The notes beneath the pieces are model-generated. The model made no database searches, was not told the DNA's origin, and saw only the letters and a list, made by a program, of their open reading frames with translations. The position numbers and the translations under genes are program-made. A stretch of 30,769 bases of DNA, from positions 1 through 30,769 of the IMG/VR virus record IMGVR_UViG_3300035459_000014; one strand, written 5' to 3'. This DNA is from a virus. Each line of letters opens with the position of its first letter. Positions within the stretch are counted from its first letter, which is position 1. Positions 29,395 through 30,769 of the stretch are shown in pieces.

Positions 29395-29595
29395 ATGTCT
29401 GACCCAACAACGAAAATCCGCAAGTTCGACCTGCCCCGGCTGAAGGCATTCGCCGAGGCGCGCGGCCTGAAAAGCCGCGTAGAAGCCATCACCGCCATGC
29501 TTGACTTCTTCGAGATGACGGACAAAATCCCATCGCTGGAGTTCACCGGCAAAGGGAACGAGATCGACGCAGCGTTCAAGCAAGGACTGAAATGA
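29395..29595 (+). CDS. Small protein, possible ribbon-helix-helix regulator
   Basis: A 66-aa protein from ATG 29395 with AAGAAAGGA at the right distance; a longer upstream frame would start before the promoter and is rejected. The first 40 residues (KIRKFDLPRLKAFAEARG, SRVEAITAMLDFFE) suit a short strand followed by two helices, as in ribbon-helix-helix DNA-binding proteins. The C-terminal part (SLEFTGKGNEIDAAFKQG) is different. As first gene after a promoter carrying repeated elements, autoregulation is a reasonable but unproven guess. Family not recognised with certainty. Confidence 0.75.
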   Translation: MSDPTTKIRKFDLPRLKAFAEARGLKSRVEAITAMLDFFEMTDKIPSLEFTGKGNEIDAAFKQGLK

Positions 29596-29792
29596 CCGCC
29601 CAACTTTATCACTGCCGCGTATGGATACCAGGCGAACTCAGCCAGTTCCACTATCTGACCCGGGCGCAGGAAGATGAGTTCCGGTCGATGGGCTACTGGA
29701 TAGCCGAAACCGAAACCGAGATCCTGCCGGATGCTGCGGCTGAAGAACACGACCGCCAGATGGAAATCGGGTTCGCACGCGAAGGATATTAG
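29592..29792 (+). CDS. Small acidic phage protein
   Basis: A 66-aa protein, unrecognised. Its ATG overlaps the previous stop as ATGA, so it is co-translated. The N-terminal half has aromatic residues (LYHCRVWIPGELSQFHYLT), and the C-terminal half is acidic (ETETEILPDAAAEEHDRQME). It could be a partner of the preceding possible regulator, but nothing shows this directly. Confidence 0.7.
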   Translation: MTAQLYHCRVWIPGELSQFHYLTRAQEDEFRSMGYWIAETETEILPDAAAEEHDRQMEIGFAREGY

Positions 29793-29807
29793 TAGAAAGG
29801 GACAACC

Positions 29808-30536
29808 ATGTTATTCAAAAGTTTAGACGAAAACAACCACAGCCCGTATGCTGATTTTGACTTCAAAAAATACCTGCCAAAGATTGGCAAACCCGGCAGA
29901 TGGTTACCCAAAGTAACCGACTTGGAAATCTGCGCAAGCGGTTGGCATGGCTGCAAAGATGGCAACATTCTCGAATATCTGAATGCCAATATTTACGAGA
30001 TCGAAACGCGCGGAAAAGTACTGGAAGACAACGATAAATTCGCAGCGCAACAGATCCGCCTTATCCGCAAGTGCGAAGGCTGGAACGAAGTCAGCGCCCG
30101 GCTATTCGCCTGTGATTGCGCCGCGCATGTCCTGCCTATTTACGAGAAAGAATGCCCTGATGACAAGCGACCGCGTGAGTGTATCAAAGTAGCGCGTAAA
30201 TTCGCACATGGTAAAGCCACCCGCGAAGAAATGACTGCCGCCTGGGCTGCCGCCTGGCCTGCCGCCTGGCCTGCCGCCGGGGATGCCGCCTGGGCTGCCG
30301 CCAAGGCTGCCGCCTGGGCTGCCGCCTGGCCTGCCGCCTGGGATGCCGCCGGGGATGCTGCCAGGGCTGCCGCCAGGGCTGCCGCCAGGGCTGCCGCCTG
30401 GCCTGCCGCCTGGCCTGCCGCCTGGGCTGCCGCCGGGGATGCTGCCAGGGCTGCCGCCAGGGCTGCCGCCTGGGATGCCGCCGGGGATGCCGAGCATAAA
30501 TATCAAGCCCGGCCACTGATGAAGCTGTTGAAATGA
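29808..30536 (+). CDS. DUF7666-like protein with alanine-rich tetrapeptide array
   Basis: A 242-aa protein with a good ribosome binding site (AGAAAGGGAC). The first 140 residues ([78 protein letters not shown]) resemble a widespread phage protein family of unknown function. Residues 146-225 are 20 tetrapeptides of the form [W/G/R/K]-[A/P/D]-A-A, encoded by 12-bp units NGG-NNT-GCC-GCC. The result should be largely helical, with one side carrying the variable residue every fourth position. The role of the array is unknown. The C-terminus ([12 protein letters not shown]) is basic. Confidence 0.8.
   Translation: MLFKSLDENNHSPYADFDFKKYLPKIGKPGRWLPKVTDLEICASGWHGCKDGNILEYLNANIYEIETRGKVLEDNDKFAAQQIRLIRKCEGWNEVSARLFACDCAAHVLPIYEKECPDDKRPRECIKVARKFAHGKATREEMTAAWAAAWPAAWPAAGDAAWAAAKAAAWAAAWPAAWDAAGDAARAAARAAARAAAWPAAWPAAWAAAGDAARAAARAAAWDAAGDAEHKYQARPLMKLLK
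30243..30482 (+). repeat. 20-unit 12-bp tandem array
   Basis: Twenty consecutive 12-bp units, with GCC GCC always constant. The first codon is TGG, GGG, AGG or AAG and the second GCT, CCT or GAT. Variation is limited almost entirely to one or two positions per codon. The opposite strand and the other plus frame are also open and read as collagen-like and PPG-like repeats; these are side effects of the composition. Confidence 0.95.
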
Positions 30537-30543
30537 GGGAACT

Positions 30544-30666
30544 ATGGACACCAAACATCCACTAGATGGCTGCCGCGGAATTGTGAACGGGCTGATACTA
30601 TCCGCCGTATTCTGGATAATCTGGATAGCCGCCGTCATCATAGTATTGAAGCTGATACTACACTAG
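30544..30666 (+). CDS. Small single-pass membrane peptide
   Basis: A 40-aa peptide beginning [12 protein letters not shown], with one long hydrophobic helix (about 13-39: [20 protein letters not shown] and after). A GAGGGAAC site lies right before the ATG, seven bases after the previous gene. Function unknown; such peptides are common in phage early operons. Confidence 0.65.
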   Translation: MDTKHPLDGCRGIVNGLILSAVFWIIWIAAVIIVLKLILH

Positions 30667-30680
30667 GAAAGAGAGATGCA

Positions 30681-30769
30681 ATGACAATCGTAGAAGCAGT
30701 ATTAATCGGCGTTATCTTCTTCATGGCCCTGGTATGGGTGGAAGTGGATAAGAAGATCAACCAGAAATA
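30681..30769 (+). CDS. Small membrane protein, cut by the right end
   Basis: Only the first 29 codons are present (MTIVEAVLIGVIFFMALVWV then EVDKKINQK). One N-terminal membrane helix is followed by a charged segment. AGGAAAGAGAG lies upstream, and it is in line with the preceding membrane peptide gene, so the two may form a pair. The full length is unknown. Confidence 0.6.
   Translation, partial: MTIVEAVLIGVIFFMALVWVEVDKKINQK

Noticed and set aside
30102-30641. Minus-strand collagen-like and plus-strand PPG-like reading frames over the tandem array
   Set aside because: They are by-products of the 12-bp GC-rich repeat; the plus frame from 29808 has a proper ribosome binding site and a recognisable N-terminal domain.
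1-30769. CRISPR array, integrase or attachment site
   Set aside because: No array of spaced repeats and no recombinase gene are visible, so neither lysogeny nor CRISPR can be claimed from this window.

Overview
The window is about 30.8 kb of a tailed double-stranded DNA phage (or prophage) contig that carries the complete virion module. No cellular housekeeping gene, rRNA or tRNA is visible. The arrangement (HK97-type capsid set, tail terminator, one tube protein, a frameshifted tail assembly chaperone, a tape measure and no sheath gene) points to a long, flexible, non-contractile tail, that is, siphovirus morphology. The host cannot be named from this sequence. Base composition is near balanced, most genes have AGGAG-type ribosome binding sites, and AT-rich patches mark recent insertions. 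Bases 1-19 are not biological: they are Illumina TruSeq adapter, so the contig comes from short-read assembly and its left end is artificial.

Minus strand, read right to left from 29291 to 1, is the packaging/structural/lysis operon. It begins with a VRR-NUC nuclease, a ParB-like/DNA methyltransferase fusion, a tiny ORF, and the terminase small and large subunits. A small basic peptide, the portal, an HNH-AP2 homing endonuclease and a multi-domain MuF-type minor head protein follow. Next is an AT-rich accessory cassette (YkgJ-like Cys protein, zinc-ribbon protein, two-helix membrane protein), then a promoter, a structured RNA-like segment and a strong terminator. The head genes continue with a neck protein, a small virion protein, a protease-scaffold fusion, the major capsid protein, a probable decoration/fibre protein, two small proteins, a head-tail connector and a tail terminator. 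The tail genes are the tube protein, the chaperone with a -1 frameshift, the tape measure, a distal tail protein, a large hub protein with a PKD-like domain, two fibre proteins and a C-type-lectin-fold receptor-binding protein of the kind diversified by DGRs. The operon ends with a small protein, a GH25-SH3 endolysin, two holin-like proteins and a metallophosphoesterase cut by the contig end. Most neighbouring genes are coupled through ATGA or TAATG overlaps.

Plus strand, from 29342 rightward, is a divergent operon with a near-consensus sigma70 promoter containing a repeated operator-like element. It encodes a possible ribbon-helix-helix regulator, a 66-aa protein, a 242-aa protein with a 20-unit alanine-rich tetrapeptide array, and two small single-helix membrane peptides, the last cut by the right end.

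No gene-free stretch exceeds 300 bases. The longest, 20376-20634, holds the promoter, RNA candidate and terminator. The items most worth a second look are that RNA unit, the 30-bp sequence it shares with a nearby gene, the DGR-type receptor-binding protein with no reverse transcriptase in view, the multi-domain MuF protein, and the tetrapeptide array.
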